From Candidatus Altimarinota bacterium (GTDB lineage Bacteria; Patescibacteriota; Gracilibacteria; UBA1369; LOWO2-01-FULL-3), in assembly GCA_029939035.1 (NCBI GenBank), contig JAOZTS010000001.1:1-13932 (forward strand): a stretch of 13,932 bases of DNA, written 5' to 3'. Made by a program: the position numbers and the translations under genes. The notes under the pieces are model-generated. The model ran no database searches, was not told the origin of the DNA, and saw only the letters and a list, made by a program, of their open reading frames with translations. This document shows positions 12,954-13,932 of the stretch, piece after piece. How positions within the stretch are numbered: position 1 is the first letter of the stretch; each line of letters starts with the position of its first letter.

Positions 12954-13856
12954 ATGAATGATATTTTCCTCTCCGAAGTTAGTTTCAAAGACAAAACATC
13001 CGACTGGATCGAAATTTCAACAAATTCACCCATTTCATCCACAATTTTGGTAAAAGACGACGGAAAAATCGCAGAAATCCCACCAACCACAGATGTAAAC
13101 TACATTCTCATCCATTTCAAATCAGAACAAGAATCCACCATAGAAAACAACACTCTCCACATTTACACCACAAAATCCGGCCTAACAGGTACAACCGAAC
13201 AAATCACCCTCGAATCTAACAACAAAATCATCGACTCCGTCTGCTGGCAAAACTCCACACCAACCGAATCCGAACTAGAAGACATAAAAGAACTCGACCT
13301 AGCAGGGAAATGCATAAACAGCGAAGACATTTCCGCCAACCAATCTATCGCAAAAACCGCTAACGGCTGGGAAATATTCAAACATCCAACACCCGCAGCA
13401 AAAAATATCTACCACAACTCCCCCCCAACAGCAAAAATCACCATTCAAAAAGGACAAATCGAAGACGAAGTCCCATTTTCCATAAACCTAGACTCAGCAT
13501 CAACAGATCCCGACAACGATCCCCTAACCCACAAATGGACATTCCCAAACCAAACAATCGAAAAAGAAAACCCAAAGTCCTACAAATTCGAAATATCCGG
13601 CACACACGAGATCTCACTTACCGTCACAGACCCAGAAGGACTCACGAGCACCAATTCCCTCCAAATAACCGCCCTAAACAGCACAGAAGATCTAAAGAGC
13701 GCAGAACTATTAGAACAAATCACCTCAGCCCAAACCTCATACATTCCAATTCACACCAAAGAACAACTCCCCTATTACATCTTTCCACTAATCATATTCT
13801 CTCTACTGCTAGCTATCATTATTCGGAAACTGGCTCGTCCACATTCAACATATTAA
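12954..13856 (+). CDS. Lamin-tail-domain and PKD-domain protein with C-terminal membrane helix
   Basis: 300 residues. Residues 1-151 look like a lamin-tail domain (LTD): the opening strand IFLSEVSF, the DWIEI motif (17-21), a DSVCWQN turn (C97), a second Cys (C120), SIAKTANGWE, and the terminal HPTPAAKN (144-151). Residues about 157-242 form a PKD-type beta domain: SPPTAKI, SINLDSASTDPDNDPLTHKW, ISGTHEISLTVTDPEG. A hydrophobic helix follows (about 273-291) and then a short basic tail (RKLARP). Such proteins are normally secreted and anchored at the surface. Here the chain starts directly in the first LTD strand with no signal peptide, and the upstream frame is closed by a TAA at 12942-12944. 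It is on the opposite strand to all neighbours and overlaps the downstream SLH gene tail to tail by 38 nt. Its codons are C- and A-rich, the reverse of the minus-strand genes. The role is unknown; surface scaffold or adhesin by inference. Confidence 0.85.
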   Translation: MNDIFLSEVSFKDKTSDWIEISTNSPISSTILVKDDGKIAEIPPTTDVNYILIHFKSEQESTIENNTLHIYTTKSGLTGTTEQITLESNNKIIDSVCWQNSTPTESELEDIKELDLAGKCINSEDISANQSIAKTANGWEIFKHPTPAAKNIYHNSPPTAKITIQKGQIEDEVPFSINLDSASTDPDNDPLTHKWTFPNQTIEKENPKSYKFEISGTHEISLTVTDPEGLTSTNSLQITALNSTEDLKSAELLEQITSAQTSYIPIHTKEQLPYYIFPLIIFSLLLAIIIRKLARPHSTY

Positions 13857-13932
13857 ACACAATCTGTGATACCTGAGCTCTAGTCAAAGCTGTATTTCCA
13901 TTAAACGGTCCAGCCTTCGCAATAATTCCACG
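13819..13932 (-). CDS. C-terminal end of a second SLH-domain protein (5' part outside window)
   Basis: Reading leftward from the right edge, 37 codons are open to a TAA at 13821-13819. The peptide contains RGIIAKAGPFNGNTALTRAQ, then VSQIVFNML and a short acidic tail (NVDEPVSE). This is the second half of an SLH repeat: the G.I....G.F.....LTRAQ...I..ML pattern, at the very C-terminus where SLH anchors usually end. The gene is therefore probably another S-layer-anchored surface protein on the same strand as the giant one. Its last 38 nt are antisense to the end of the lamin-tail gene. What lies N-terminal of this repeat cannot be seen. Confidence 0.85.
   Translation of the reverse strand, partial: RGIIAKAGPFNGNTALTRAQVSQIVFNMLNVDEPVSE

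Noticed and set aside
12937..12957. Six-codon leader peptide gene (MVKFIK) before the lamin-tail gene
   Set aside because: It is too short to judge, has no ribosome-binding site, and no attenuator structure was seen. It is kept only as a clue to a possibly lost signal peptide.

Overview
The window is AT-rich bacterial DNA dominated by one huge minus-strand reading frame. It enters at base 11088 and runs uninterrupted off the left edge (3,696 codons inside the window). The frame was followed line by line and stays open through all its internal repeats. The product is a secreted, S-layer-anchored giant: signal peptide, six glycine-rich modules of about 390 residues, a calcium/Cys-type spacer module used twice, an 'ANDG'-type beta domain, eight fibronectin type III-like modules, an acidic linker, a beta-sandwich domain, and S-layer homology (SLH) repeats at the C-terminus. 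The last SLH repeats lie outside the window.

Right of it, on the same strand, is a complete ribonuclease Y gene (rny, 11165-12688). A 76-nt gap separates the two and holds a near-consensus sigma-70-type promoter for the giant gene. A 265-nt intergenic stretch follows. Then comes a plus-strand gene (12954-13856) for a lamin-tail-domain plus PKD-domain protein with a C-terminal membrane helix and, oddly, no signal peptide. Its 3' end overlaps, tail to tail, the last 38 codons of another minus-strand gene that ends in an SLH repeat and continues off the right edge. Three of the four genes therefore look like cell-surface proteins, with a housekeeping RNA-decay enzyme lodged among them.

Organism: SLH anchoring, RNase Y, a lamin-tail/PKD surface protein, AT-rich leaders without a Shine-Dalgarno sequence, and the standard code (UGA is not read as glycine) together fit an uncultivated bacterial lineage, possibly Patescibacteria/CPR such as Peregrinibacteria. 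That placement is inference and only moderately likely. The plus strand is richer in C than G across genes of either direction, which suggests that replication, not coding, sets the composition and that the minus strand is the leading strand.

The most notable content is the modular growth of the giant protein. Two 'superblocks' each open with a Cys-containing cap and close with a Cys-pair module. The second was expanded by tandem duplication with an exact 1164-nt (388-codon) period, leaving a 520-nt stretch that is base-for-base identical between two copies. I saw no transposase, CRISPR array, tRNA, rRNA or defence system.
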